Below, piece after piece: positions 42,161 through 51,008 of a stretch of DNA of 55,507 nucleotides. Each line of letters opens with the position of its first letter. Position 1 is the first letter of the stretch. A program made the translations under genes and the position numbers. Origin of the DNA: Bermanella sp049115935 (lineage in GTDB: Bacteria > Pseudomonadota > Gammaproteobacteria > Pseudomonadales > Oceanobacteraceae); NCBI GenBank assembly GCA_049115935.1, contig JAGDZK010000072.1:1-55507 (forward strand), given 5' to 3'. The notes beneath the pieces are model-generated. The model made no database searches. It was not told where the DNA came from and saw nothing but the letters and a program-made list of their open reading frames with translations.

Positions 42161-43102
42161 TTAATTCGCCGTGAAGTGACCACGTTGCCTTAATAGCTCT
42201 CGCTCAAGGCCTGGGTTGGATACAAATTTATCACGACCATGAAACCAACAATGATTCTGCATCACTAAAATTGAGCCAACCGGCACTTCAATATTGCTGC
42301 AATTTTCTTCGCTTTCTAATGACTCACCCATTTGATGCAAATACAAACCTTGACGCATATTTTGCGGTTCCGCAAATTGATCGATAAATAACATATGAGG
42401 CTTACCGTTTTTATCTTCTTCAAAAAACACAGGGTGGTGCACCTTGTAACCTACTTGTTTACTTGGTGGCGATCCCCATTGGATGTCCTGTTTTGCTAAT
42501 GGATGATTATAAAATTTTTCTAGATCTTGCCAGTCATCCACGTGCAAAATCAGGGAGTCTCCCCCTTGCATATTTTCTTCTTTCATTTTCATCATCAGCA
42601 CAAAGTCAGTACGCTCATTCACGTAAGTACCATCGTTATGCAGCTCCATCCGGCGATGGGCTTGACGTAAATAACTGTCGCTATCGTCTTTATTTCTAAC
42701 AGTAAAGCAAGCGTAATACTTGCCATACATGGAATCAAAGTTGGGCACCCCAATTAAATGGGAGATAGCAGTGGATAATTTCACATAAAAATCAGTGGCT
42801 TCACCTTGCGCCACCCCTTGGTAGTCCAACAAAAACGCCCCTTGTTCGCGGTTTTGCATAATGGCATTAAGTAACGGTGATAACTCACCATGACACGCTT
42901 CATCCAAGGCATTCGCCACCGCAAATCGTAAAAATGGCTTGTATTCAATGGCTTGTAAATCCCAAGCAGAGGTCAGCTGCTCAAATGTCTTCAGTGTATT
43001 CTCAGTCAAGGTAATATGCTGCAACCTTGGGTTGCGTGGGTGATTAGATTGGCTAAAACCACTATGTATACTGGCTTTGGCGACAGATTCCTGCGCTGAC
43101 AT
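42161..43102 (-). CDS. glaH: Glutarate 2-hydroxylase (CsiD/GlaH family)
   Basis: 313 aa Fe(II)/2-oxoglutarate-dependent oxygenase: glutarate + 2-oxoglutarate + O2 to L-2-hydroxyglutarate + succinate + CO2. Iron ligands are visible as His and Asp in MELHNDGTYVNER near residue 160 and the second His in QNHCWFHGRDKF near 290. Size and pattern match E. coli CsiD. GGGAGAG precedes the ATG. Divergent from a GntR gene, with a palindrome pair between them. With lhgO it connects glutarate (for example from lysine or cadaverine) to the TCA cycle. Confidence 0.94.
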   Translation of the reverse strand: MSAQESVAKASIHSGFSQSNHPRNPRLQHITLTENTLKTFEQLTSAWDLQAIEYKPFLRFAVANALDEACHGELSPLLNAIMQNREQGAFLLDYQGVAQGEATDFYVKLSTAISHLIGVPNFDSMYGKYYACFTVRNKDDSDSYLRQAHRRMELHNDGTYVNERTDFVLMMKMKEENMQGGDSLILHVDDWQDLEKFYNHPLAKQDIQWGSPPSKQVGYKVHHPVFFEEDKNGKPHMLFIDQFAEPQNMRQGLYLHQMGESLESEENCSNIEVPVGSILVMQNHCWFHGRDKFVSNPGLERELLRQRGHFTAN

Positions 43103-43148
43103 GATTCGCTCTCCCGATCTACCTTGAGTTGTTAATGATCACTCAGAT

Positions 43149-43179
43149 AATGTCGACATTTTACTATAATGTCAACATT
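43149..43179. promoter_or_regulatory. Palindrome pair, likely operator of the glaH-side GntR regulator
   Basis: AATGTCGACATT (43149-43160) and AATGTCAACATT (43168-43179) lie 19 bp apart, within the 162-bp gap between divergent glaH and gntR. FCD-type GntR proteins bind such paired inverted repeats. The motif differs from the TTGTGATCACAA sites, so the two GntR proteins have separate targets. Confidence 0.75.
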
Positions 43180-43264
43180 ATGATTTTTAGACGCTATTTC
43201 CACAATATGCAAGTTGCCGTAGAATAGCCCTATCTTTACTTACAGACTGTTAATAGGGACCTAC

Positions 43265-43993
43265 ATGGCCAGCCATGCTTTACAGAACAGCACTGAGAAC
43301 TTTGCAGGCCAAGTGGTAAACCAACTTAAGCAAGATATTCTTGAGGGCTTTTTTGCCCCAGGTGAAAAGCTGCGCATGGCTCGCTTGAAAGAACGCTATA
43401 ACGTGGGAGTAAGCCCATTACGCGAAGCCCTGTCACAATTATTAGTTGAGCAACTGGTGGTGGTTGAAAATCAGCGGGGCTTTCGTGTGCACCCCATTTC
43501 AAAAGACGAACTGGCCGATATTTATCACACCCGCGCTCATATCGAATCTCTATGTGTGAAGCTTGCCATTGCCCACGGCGATGACGCTTGGGAGGCAGGC
43601 ATTATCGCCAGCGCCCATCAGCTTAAAAAAGCGGCACCGTTATTAAATGAGAGCCTAAAACAAGCAGGTAACCTAGAAGAAGCCCGCAGCAGCATGCAAC
43701 AATGGGAAGCCTTACATCATAATTTCCACAGTGCCATTACCTCTGGTTGCCAATCTCCTACCTTATTGGATGTGCGCCATGGCCTTTACGAAAAAGCATC
43801 GCGCTATCGAAATTTGTGGCTTAAGCAATACATGGTGAACAACCAAGTCTTTGATGCAAACCAAAAAGATCACGACGCATTAATGGATGCACTACTTAAT
43901 CGCAATACCGATCTTGCCTGCCAGTTAGTATATGAGCATTTATTAGGGCCATATAAGTTATTACACAATAGTGAGTTTGAGCATGCTGAGTAA
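43265..43993 (+). CDS. GntR-family (FCD) regulator, likely GlaR/CsiR-like
   Basis: 242 aa. Winged helix-turn-helix at residues about 15-80 (GFFAPGEKLRMARLKERYNVG, SPLREALSQLLVEQLV) and an FCD domain (YHTRAHIESLCVKLAI, ALHHNFHSAITSGC with metal-binding-type His). By position it should control glaH-lhgO, as GlaR (CsiR) does in E. coli, with glutarate as effector. AGGGAC precedes the ATG. Its 3' end overlaps the sensor kinase gene by 11 bases. Confidence 0.88.
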   Translation: MASHALQNSTENFAGQVVNQLKQDILEGFFAPGEKLRMARLKERYNVGVSPLREALSQLLVEQLVVVENQRGFRVHPISKDELADIYHTRAHIESLCVKLAIAHGDDAWEAGIIASAHQLKKAAPLLNESLKQAGNLEEARSSMQQWEALHHNFHSAITSGCQSPTLLDVRHGLYEKASRYRNLWLKQYMVNNQVFDANQKDHDALMDALLNRNTDLACQLVYEHLLGPYKLLHNSEFEHAE

Positions 43994-45230
43994 TCCGTCT
44001 GTGCTCATTTCACCTATTGTTCAAAATTTAAAGCGCTTGGCGGTACTGCGTTTAATTGTTTGCTGTGGTATTGCATTGGCTCTGACATTGATAGGGTTAG
44101 AACAAACTCCGCCCATGCAAAAATTCATGTTATGGGGCGTACTAACGACCCTTACCTTGCTGAGTTTATTAAATCTTTGGCGAGCCAAACATAATCAAGC
44201 CGCACCGTACGAACTTTTTGCATATTTATTAGCAGACACCTTATTAATCGCGGCATTAATTTATGTCAGTGGCGGAGCCAATAACCCGTTTATCACTTAT
44301 TTATTAGTCCCCATTGTCATCAGCGCTGCCACGTTAAGCTGGGCCATGACTTGGCTGTTATGCATGTTATCCATGGCACTATATGGTGTTTTATTATTTT
44401 TTTATTTTCCCCTACCGGCACTTGATCATCACCTTGCCCATGCTGGTTTAAGTTTTCATATTATTGGTATGTGGTTTACCTTTATTTTAAGCGCCCTTTT
44501 AATTGCTTATTTTGTTGTAGAAATGGCGTTTGATTTACGAGAGAAAGATAAACAAACCGCCCATTACCGCGAACAGGTTTTGCAAAACGAACATCTAATG
44601 CTATTAGCCAGTCAAGCCGCCAGCACCGCCCATGAACTAGGCTCACCGCTCACCACCATCAAAATGCTTAGTCATGAATTACAACAGCTTAAAAACTTAG
44701 ATGAAGATAGCCGTGAAGATTTACAATTAATTCACCAGCAAATTGAGTTGTGCCAGCAAAAACTAAAACGCTTGAGCCAACCTAGCCAGTTAGATTTAAG
44801 TGATGCTCAGCCGCTACATACTTTTTTACACAACACCACTCAACAGTGGTTATTGCTGCAACCTAAAGCTCAGTTTATTTGGCACAATGATTTTAAGAGT
44901 ATGACGACCAGCCCCCAAGTACAGTATCCGCTGGTATTAATGCAGGCCATTATTAACTTATTAGATAATGCCAATCATGCTTCAGTGCAGCCTATTGAGT
45001 TATCCCTTAAGTGGGATACACAACAATGGCAGTTAGATATTCAAGATTATGGTGAAGGCATAGCAGATGATTTTTCAATGCCCAATCAGCCGGTAGAATC
45101 TAGCAACGGTTTAGGTATTGGATTACTGCTCAGTCACAGCAGTATTTTGCGCTTAGGCGGCAGTGTCTCGCTTGGTAACCATAAACAAGGCTGTTTAACG
45201 ACAATTAAGGTGCCGTTTCATGTCGAGTGA
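43983..45230 (+). CDS. regB: RegB/PrrB-type redox sensor histidine kinase
   Basis: 415 aa. Six hydrophobic helices in residues 15-180 include the quinone-region-like GGANNPFITYLLVPIVISAA near 97-116. The H-box is TAHELGSPLTTIK with His217; a Cys at 257 in QIELCQQKLKRL falls where RegB has its redox-active Cys. N-box INLLDNANHAS near 322 and G-box NGLGIGLLLS near 375 complete the kinase. RegB responds to quinone redox state or oxygen. Start ATG 43983 overlaps gntR by 11 bases; a GTG at 43971 is possible. Overlaps regA. Confidence 0.87.
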   Translation: MLSNPSVLISPIVQNLKRLAVLRLIVCCGIALALTLIGLEQTPPMQKFMLWGVLTTLTLLSLLNLWRAKHNQAAPYELFAYLLADTLLIAALIYVSGGANNPFITYLLVPIVISAATLSWAMTWLLCMLSMALYGVLLFFYFPLPALDHHLAHAGLSFHIIGMWFTFILSALLIAYFVVEMAFDLREKDKQTAHYREQVLQNEHLMLLASQAASTAHELGSPLTTIKMLSHELQQLKNLDEDSREDLQLIHQQIELCQQKLKRLSQPSQLDLSDAQPLHTFLHNTTQQWLLLQPKAQFIWHNDFKSMTTSPQVQYPLVLMQAIINLLDNANHASVQPIELSLKWDTQQWQLDIQDYGEGIADDFSMPNQPVESSNGLGIGLLLSHSSILRLGGSVSLGNHKQGCLTTIKVPFHVE

Positions 45231-45768
45231 TAAAAACACATTCTTGGTCGTTGATGATGACACCACACTTTTGAACGTCATGGTGCGCAGTTTAAATCGC
45301 CGCGGCTTCACCGTATTACAAGCAGAGAATGGCGAACAAGCACTTGCCCTTTGCCAAGAACATCAACCTAAATTTATTTCTCTTGATTTAAAGCTTGAAC
45401 AAGAAAGTGGCTTACATCTAATTGAACAATTGAAAAGCCACTCTCCACAATGTCAGATCGTTATGCTTACCAGCTACGCAAGTATTGCGACCGCTGTCGA
45501 TGCAATAAAACTGGGAGCGCATCAGTACTTATGTAAACCTGTCGACATTGATGAACTACTGAATGCATTTAACCACACAACAACATCGGAACCTTCAAGC
45601 GAATCCGAAGTTGCGGACAAACCCACATCGGTTAAACGTTTAGAGTGGGAAAAGATCCAACAAACCCTACAAGCAAATGATGGCAATATTTCAGTGACGG
45701 CGCGTGAGCTGGGAATGCATCGTCGTACACTACAACGTAAATTGCAGAAACATCCGGTTAAGCATTAG
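45220..45768 (+). CDS. regA: RegA/PrrA-type response regulator
   Basis: 182 aa. Receiver domain: acidic pair in FLVVDDDTTLL near residue 12, phospho-acceptor Asp in FISLDLKLEQESG near 57, Thr/Lys in VMLTSYAS and LCKPVDIDEL near 108. The C-terminal ~45 residues form a Fis-type HTH (GNISVTARELGMHRRTLQRKL). The length and lack of an AAA domain fit RegA/ActR/PrrA, which control respiration, CO2/N2 or other redox-linked genes. Overlaps regB by 11 bases. Confidence 0.9.
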   Translation: MSSDKNTFLVVDDDTTLLNVMVRSLNRRGFTVLQAENGEQALALCQEHQPKFISLDLKLEQESGLHLIEQLKSHSPQCQIVMLTSYASIATAVDAIKLGAHQYLCKPVDIDELLNAFNHTTTSEPSSESEVADKPTSVKRLEWEKIQQTLQANDGNISVTARELGMHRRTLQRKLQKHPVKH

Positions 45769-45774
45769 TGATTC

Positions 45775-45798
45775 ATCGGGCGCGGGGCACCCTCCTAC
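45775..45798. repeat. Short repeat, type C, copy 2
   Basis: Reverse complement matches 22 of 24 bases of 19620-19643 (GTAGGAGGGTGCCCC...GCGCCCGAT). Lies between convergent regA and the permease gene, again right after a stop codon. Confidence 0.65.
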
Positions 45799-45819
45799 AA
45801 TTTTTTTGAGTGTTCTTGG

Positions 45820-46488
45820 TCAATCATCACTAAAATACTTATCCACATTAAACGAGCTTAACAAATGGGGAAAGGTTCCCATTACACCTGCTACCACCAT
45901 GCCGTTAATAAATGCTTCGGGAAATAACATAAGTGGCAAGTACATAAAATACTCTTCGTAAACCGCATCCCATGTATACACCTGTAATACCCCAAGCATA
46001 AGTGACGTAATACACGCCACGGCCAATATGGAGATAGCGCCATTAAAAAAGCCACATAAAAAAATATACACAAATGGGTTAGCGGGTAACTTACGCTGTA
46101 CAAATTTAAGCACCCAGTAGGAGGTAAACACTGGCAAGGCTATGGATATGACAAAATTCACACCAAAGCCTGCGTAACTCTCCAAACCAATAATAGTGAC
46201 GCACAATAAACCGATGCCGCCGGCTATTAATGCTAAAGGCCAGCCCATAACCAACGTCGCAGCGGTCAACCCCATAAAATGAATGCCTAAACCACTGCTC
46301 AACCCTGCTCTTATGGACCACAAAATCGCCAGCGCCAAGCACGCACTATAAAACACGTGCTGTAGCAGCGACTGCTCTTTAAGAGCAACCCAGTTCACGC
46401 GCCACAAAGCCCAGCCCATAATCAATAGGGTTGGGAAAAACAGCAGGTAAATAAACCACACGGGTAATAATCCAGATTCTATACTCAC
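45820..46488 (-). CDS. ECF/CbiM-like membrane permease
   Basis: 222 aa with about six hydrophobic helices. SGLGIHFMGLTAATLVMGWPLAL near residue 63 has the His/Met/Gly pattern of CbiM/NikM-type substrate components of energy-coupling-factor transporters; LFPEAFINGMVVAGVMG near 195 also fits. These take up cobalt or nickel, but no CbiN, CbiQ or ATPase gene is beside it and the N-terminal Met-His metal signature of true CbiM is absent. The start is a GTG at 46488. Substrate not assignable. Confidence 0.78.
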   Translation of the reverse strand: MSIESGLLPVWFIYLLFFPTLLIMGWALWRVNWVALKEQSLLQHVFYSACLALAILWSIRAGLSSGLGIHFMGLTAATLVMGWPLALIAGGIGLLCVTIIGLESYAGFGVNFVISIALPVFTSYWVLKFVQRKLPANPFVYIFLCGFFNGAISILAVACITSLMLGVLQVYTWDAVYEEYFMYLPLMLFPEAFINGMVVAGVMGTFPHLLSSFNVDKYFSDD

Positions 46489-46611
46489 TAAAAAGGCCCC
46501 TTATTCGTTTACTCAATGACGCGTCTTACAATGCCTTAGCTGGTTATTTTACGGCATTTTAGGTACTCTACGCCGCTATTTTTGCAGTGCACAACTCTTA
46601 TCGAGGATCAG

Positions 46612-48138
46612 ATGTTTAATCTCATCAGAAAAACCACCGACAACCCCAAAAACGATATTCTATCGGGTCTTACCGTTGCACTTGCCCTTGTGCCAGAAGC
46701 GGTCGCCTTTGCCTTTGTAGCTGGCGTTAACCCGCTTGTGGGCCTATATGCAGCCTTTATGGTAGGTATCATTACCTCTATCTTTGGTGGTCGCCCAGGC
46801 ATGATCAGTGGTGCAACGGGAGCCATGGCGGTTGTAATGGTTGCCCTAGTTGCAGATCACGGAGTGCAGTACTTATTTGCGGCGGTTGTGCTGTGTGGCT
46901 TATTGCAAATCGCTTTTGGTGTAATGAAGCTTGGTAAGTTTATTCGTTTAGTCCCCCAGCCTGTTATGTTGGGCTTTGTAAACGGTTTGGCTATTGTGAT
47001 TTTCTTAAGCCAACTTGAGCAGTTTAAGTTTGTTGACGATGCAGGAATGAAAGCTTGGTTAGAGGGTAACGCGCTTTTCATTATGCTAGGTCTTGTAGCA
47101 CTGACCATGGCCATTATTCATTTCTTACCTAAGTTAACCAACGCAATACCTTCTGCACTTGCAGCCATCGTTGTAGTGAGCTTTGGTGCGATTTGGTTAG
47201 GTTTAGATACTCGCACTGTAGGTGATGTGGCAAATATCGCTGGCGGCCTACCTGAATTCAGCATTCCAGCCGTCCCGTTTACCCTTGAAACCCTTTGGAT
47301 CATCTTACCTTACAGCTTGATTCTTGCCGGTGTTGGTTTAATTGAATCTCTATTAACGTTAACCCTAATTGATGAACTGACCCAAACTCGTGGTCGCAGT
47401 AACAAAGAATGTATTGCTCAAGGTGCATCTAACACAGTTAACGGTTTCTTCGGAGGCATGGGCGGTTGTGCCATGATTGGCCAGTCTATGATTAACATTA
47501 ACTCAGGTGGTCGTGGCCGCTTATCCGGAATTACAGCGGCTGTCGCACTGCTTATGTTCATCCTGTTTGGATCTGACATCATTGCTCAAATCCCTCTTGC
47601 TGCGTTAGTGGGTGTTATGATGATGGTGGTCTTGGGTACGTTCGAGTGGTCCAGTTTCCGTATCTTGAAAAAAATCCCTAAAACAGACGCTTTTGTTTTG
47701 ATTTTAGTATCCGGTGTAACTGTCGCTACTGACTTAGCCATGGCGGTGATCATTGGTGTGATTGTGTCTGCTCTAGTATTTGCTTGGGAACACGCCCAAC
47801 ACATTCGTGCAGATATTAAAGAAGAAAATGGCGTGAAAACTTACGAGTTACATGGCCCATTATTCTTTGGCTCAACTTCATATTTTCTTGAATTATTTGA
47901 CCCTAAAAATGACCCGCTAAATGTGGTAATTGAATTCAAACACTCACGCGTAGCTGATCATTCTGGCCTTGAAGTAATCGACACCTTAGCTGAGCGTTAC
48001 AATAAAGAGGGCAAAACACTAAGCCTTAAACACCTAAGCCCTGAATGCCGCACACTGCTTTCTAAAGCAGGAAATATGGTTGAGGTGGATGTCATTGAAG
48101 ACCCTCAATATCATGTTGCGACAGATAAATTAGGCTAG
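46612..48138 (+). CDS. SulP-family anion transporter with STAS domain
   Basis: 508 aa. N-terminal membrane part with about 10-12 helices: the SulP opening ILSGLTVALALVPEAVAFAF at residues 15-34, PLVGLYAAFMVGIITSIFGGR, then GGCAMIGQSMININSGGRGR near 290. The C-terminal STAS domain (VVIEFKHSRVADHSGLEVID) lies at about 430-490. Members move sulfate, bicarbonate or dicarboxylates; the substrate is undetermined. GAGG five bases before ATG 46612 sets the start; the frame extends up to 46582. Confidence 0.9.
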   Translation: MFNLIRKTTDNPKNDILSGLTVALALVPEAVAFAFVAGVNPLVGLYAAFMVGIITSIFGGRPGMISGATGAMAVVMVALVADHGVQYLFAAVVLCGLLQIAFGVMKLGKFIRLVPQPVMLGFVNGLAIVIFLSQLEQFKFVDDAGMKAWLEGNALFIMLGLVALTMAIIHFLPKLTNAIPSALAAIVVVSFGAIWLGLDTRTVGDVANIAGGLPEFSIPAVPFTLETLWIILPYSLILAGVGLIESLLTLTLIDELTQTRGRSNKECIAQGASNTVNGFFGGMGGCAMIGQSMININSGGRGRLSGITAAVALLMFILFGSDIIAQIPLAALVGVMMMVVLGTFEWSSFRILKKIPKTDAFVLILVSGVTVATDLAMAVIIGVIVSALVFAWEHAQHIRADIKEENGVKTYELHGPLFFGSTSYFLELFDPKNDPLNVVIEFKHSRVADHSGLEVIDTLAERYNKEGKTLSLKHLSPECRTLLSKAGNMVEVDVIEDPQYHVATDKLG

Positions 48139-48160
48139 TACATAAACTTAAGCTAAAATA

Positions 48161-48197
48161 AAAAAAGCCGCTACCTATATAGGTAGCGGCTTTTTTT
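48161..48197. terminator. Bidirectional terminator between sulP and rimI
   Basis: Perfect stem GCCGCTACCT (48167-48176) / AGGTAGCGGC (48181-48190) with an ATAT loop, A-run before and seven T after; serves both convergent genes. Confidence 0.93.
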
Positions 48198-48212
48198 ATG
48201 GGTTCATTTCAA

Positions 48213-48662
48213 TTAATCTTTAAATAACGGCAACGCCATTAAAATTGCATCTTCTTTACCGGCTTTTGTTGGATAGTAATTTTTACGTCGTCCAATTTCA
48301 TTAAAGCCTGTTTGTTCATAAATATGGATAGCCGGCCCATTCGTGACCCGTACTTCTAAATACATTTCGTGATTATCTTTTTGCGCTGCATGCTCGACTA
48401 AATGATTTAGTAGTAACTTTGCATAACCTTTACCTTGCTGGCTTTTATCAATGCAAATGTTCAACAATTCAGCTTCACCAACCACATAAGATAAAATGCC
48501 ATAACCTACAATTTGAGTTTCGCATTGTGCAACGACACAGTACTTGCTGGATTTTATTGCTTGTTCAAATAAGGTTTTAGACCAGGGGAAATCATACGCT
48601 TGTTTTTCAATACGAAATACCGCTTCGATATCGTCCAGCGTCATGGGGCGAAAAACAATCAT
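48213..48662 (-). CDS. rimI: Ribosomal protein S18 alanine N-acetyltransferase
   Basis: 149 aa GNAT enzyme that acetylates the N-terminal Ala of ribosomal protein S18. RimI features: RPMTLDDIEAVFRIEKQAYDFPW at the N-terminus, acetyl-CoA loop DKSQQGKGYAKLLLNHLVEHA near 73-93, and YLEVRVTNGPAIHIYEQTGF near 100 with the typical N..A..LY..GF variant. YYPTKAGKEDAILMALPL ends the protein. Third gene of leuA-48683-rimI. Confidence 0.93.
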   Translation of the reverse strand: MIVFRPMTLDDIEAVFRIEKQAYDFPWSKTLFEQAIKSSKYCVVAQCETQIVGYGILSYVVGEAELLNICIDKSQQGKGYAKLLLNHLVEHAAQKDNHEMYLEVRVTNGPAIHIYEQTGFNEIGRRKNYYPTKAGKEDAILMALPLFKD

Positions 48663-48682
48663 TGCAGGGCTCTATTTAAAGA

Positions 48683-49468
48683 TTAATTTTCTAGCTTAAG
48701 AGGAATCAATTGCTGCCAAAGTGCTTTTTTAGCCATTGGTTCATGCAGCAATTGTTGCAAGCTAATATCTAATTTAATGTGAGGGATTTGCTCAGGGAAA
48801 TATTCGCAATCGTTAAACACAATGACGATATTTCTTTCACAAGCTTGTTGTAAACGATCAATATGACCGAGTAAATATTTAGCGGCGATCTCTTCACCTT
48901 GATCCACATTTGGGCTGTCAATCATTGGCCAAGAGAACACATTCACATGGCGAGGTCGACGTTTCTTACCTTGTATAAATTGCGCAAGATTGTGCACTAA
49001 CTTATGCTGCTCTGGTGACGTATTGACATCACCACTCACCAACCACACCCCTGAACTGTAACACCAGAATTGAATATTAAATTCAACACGTGTCACTTGC
49101 TCTGCTGGCTGAGCTTGAGATGTCTTTGGAAAAGCAGGAGCAGGTATGGCCGATGTTAATGCCGAGTTCAACGTTGAACTTAACGGTTTATTTGGCTGAG
49201 GTTGTTGAGTATTTAAAGTTGTTGGCTGTTCTATTAGCGCTTCAGGCGCGGGTTCTAACCCGGTAACCGGCACATCTTCAAAGTGACTAGGCGGAGTAAA
49301 CTCGTTACCCGCCTGAGAAGGGGTAGCTTGTTGAACAACCGGCTCAATAACGGGTTCTAGTTGTGAGTTTTGTACAATAGACGCAGCATCTAACTGAACA
49401 TGATTAGGCACCCATACATCAATGCCCAAATGCTCAAGATAGGTTAGTTGTGCTGCGTTATATAACAT
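48683..49468 (-). CDS. Uncharacterised protein in the HolD position before rimI
   Basis: 261 aa. Residues 1-25 (LTYLEHLGIDVWVPN) resemble the start of DNA polymerase III psi (HolD) and of Pseudomonas proteins upstream of rimI. A low-complexity Pro/Gln/Thr/Ala linker (about 40-125) joins it to a C-terminal domain (WCYSSGVWLVSGDVN near 135, FNDCEYFP near 215). In E. coli holD precedes rimI directly, so a HolD-like clamp-loader role is possible, but I see no decisive motif. Four bases after leuA and 20 before rimI, so one operon. Confidence 0.65.
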   Translation of the reverse strand: MLYNAAQLTYLEHLGIDVWVPNHVQLDAASIVQNSQLEPVIEPVVQQATPSQAGNEFTPPSHFEDVPVTGLEPAPEALIEQPTTLNTQQPQPNKPLSSTLNSALTSAIPAPAFPKTSQAQPAEQVTRVEFNIQFWCYSSGVWLVSGDVNTSPEQHKLVHNLAQFIQGKKRRPRHVNVFSWPMIDSPNVDQGEEIAAKYLLGHIDRLQQACERNIVIVFNDCEYFPEQIPHIKLDISLQQLLHEPMAKKALWQQLIPLKLEN

Positions 49469-49472
49469 TAAA

Positions 49473-51008
49473 CTACACGCCTTCTACTTGAGGGTGTGCT
49501 TTATTACTGTTGTTTTCTAACAGGTTTAACGCGTTAATATAAGCTTTTGCCGATGCCACTACGATGTCGGTATCACTGCCCAAACCATTGACGATTCGAC
49601 CACCTTTTTCTAATCGTACTGTTACTTCACCTTGGCTATCAGTGCCTTGTGTAATGGCATTCACAGAATACAACTGCACATTGGCACCTGACTTAGCATT
49701 TAACTCTATGGCTTTAAACACAGCGTCCACTGGACCACTGCCATCAGAGCTTACCACTTGCTCCTTACCATCTACCGCTAGGGTTAATTTGGCTTTTGGA
49801 GTTTCACCGGTTTGACTGTGAGCTTCTAAAGTAACAAGTTGATATTTTTCATCCATGTTACGAGCAGCACTCACTAATGCCTGCAAATCTTCATCAAAGA
49901 TTTCATGTTTTTTATCGGCCAATTCTTTAAAGCGTGCAAATGCCACATTTAATTCTTGGTCGCTACCAAACGAGGTACCTAATTCTTCTAAACGTGAACG
50001 GAATGCAGCACGGCCTGAGTGTTTACCCATAACCATCTTATTTGCGCCCCAACCTACATCTTCAGCACGCATGATTTCGTAGGTTTCACGATGTTTTAAC
50101 ACACCATCTTGGTGAATACCTGATTCATGGGCAAATGCATTGGCACCAACAATAGCTTTGTTTGGCTGAACAGGGAAACCTGTAATGGTCGATACCATAC
50201 GAGAGGTCGGCACAATAATTTCTGTATTAATACCCGTTGTTATATTGAATAAATCGCTACGGGTTTTAATACCCATCACAATTTCTTCAAGAGCAGCGTT
50301 ACCCGCACGCTCACCTAAACCGTTAATGGTGCATTCCACTTGGCGAGCACCGTTTGCAACGGCCGCCAATGAGTTGGCAACAGCCAGTCCAAGATCGTTA
50401 TGACAATGTACAGAGAAAATTGCTTTGTCTGCATTTGGAATACGATTTAATAGGGTTTTAATCTTGTAACCAAATTCTTCCGGAATGGCATAACCCACTG
50501 TATCGGGTATGTTAATCGTACTCGCGCCAGCATCAATGGCGGCTTCGATAATACGGCACAAGAAATCCATATCAGAGCGGCCTGCGTCTTCACAAGAAAA
50601 CTCAACATCAGCGACTAGATTACGAGCACGTTTTACCGCATAAATAGCACGTTCAACCACCTGGTCAGGAGCCATACGCAGCTTATGCTCCATATGAATT
50701 GGGCTAGTGGCGATAAACGTATGGATACGAGCACGTTCGGCTGCTTTCAATGCTTCGGCTGCGCGATCGATATCGCCATCCACTGCACGGGCTAGTGAAC
50801 AAATGGTACTTTCTTTAACCGCCCCAGCAACAGCAGCAATGGATTCAAAGTCCCCAGGGCTTGCAGCTGCAAAACCCGCTTCGATAACATCCACTCGCAT
50901 TTTTTCCAGTGCCTTACCAATACGCACTTTTTCATCACGGGTCATAGACGCGCCAGGGCTCTGCTCGCCATCACGCATAGTTGTATCAAAAATGATTAAC
51001 TGACTCAT
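49473..51008 (-). CDS. leuA: 2-isopropylmalate synthase
   Basis: 511 aa, LeuA type 1 length. Condenses acetyl-CoA and 2-oxoisovalerate, the first step of leucine synthesis. IFDTTMRDGEQSPGASMT at residues 5-22, metal-binding HCHNDLGLAVANSLAA near 202, GLGERAGNAALEEIVMG near 230, and HESGIHQDG near 298 are the catalytic barrel; the C-terminal ~130 residues are the LeuA regulatory domain for leucine feedback. GGAG five bases before the ATG at 51008 fixes the start; a GTG lies two codons earlier. Confidence 0.96.
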   Translation of the reverse strand: MSQLIIFDTTMRDGEQSPGASMTRDEKVRIGKALEKMRVDVIEAGFAAASPGDFESIAAVAGAVKESTICSLARAVDGDIDRAAEALKAAERARIHTFIATSPIHMEHKLRMAPDQVVERAIYAVKRARNLVADVEFSCEDAGRSDMDFLCRIIEAAIDAGASTINIPDTVGYAIPEEFGYKIKTLLNRIPNADKAIFSVHCHNDLGLAVANSLAAVANGARQVECTINGLGERAGNAALEEIVMGIKTRSDLFNITTGINTEIIVPTSRMVSTITGFPVQPNKAIVGANAFAHESGIHQDGVLKHRETYEIMRAEDVGWGANKMVMGKHSGRAAFRSRLEELGTSFGSDQELNVAFARFKELADKKHEIFDEDLQALVSAARNMDEKYQLVTLEAHSQTGETPKAKLTLAVDGKEQVVSSDGSGPVDAVFKAIELNAKSGANVQLYSVNAITQGTDSQGEVTVRLEKGGRIVNGLGSDTDIVVASAKAYINALNLLENNSNKAHPQVEGV

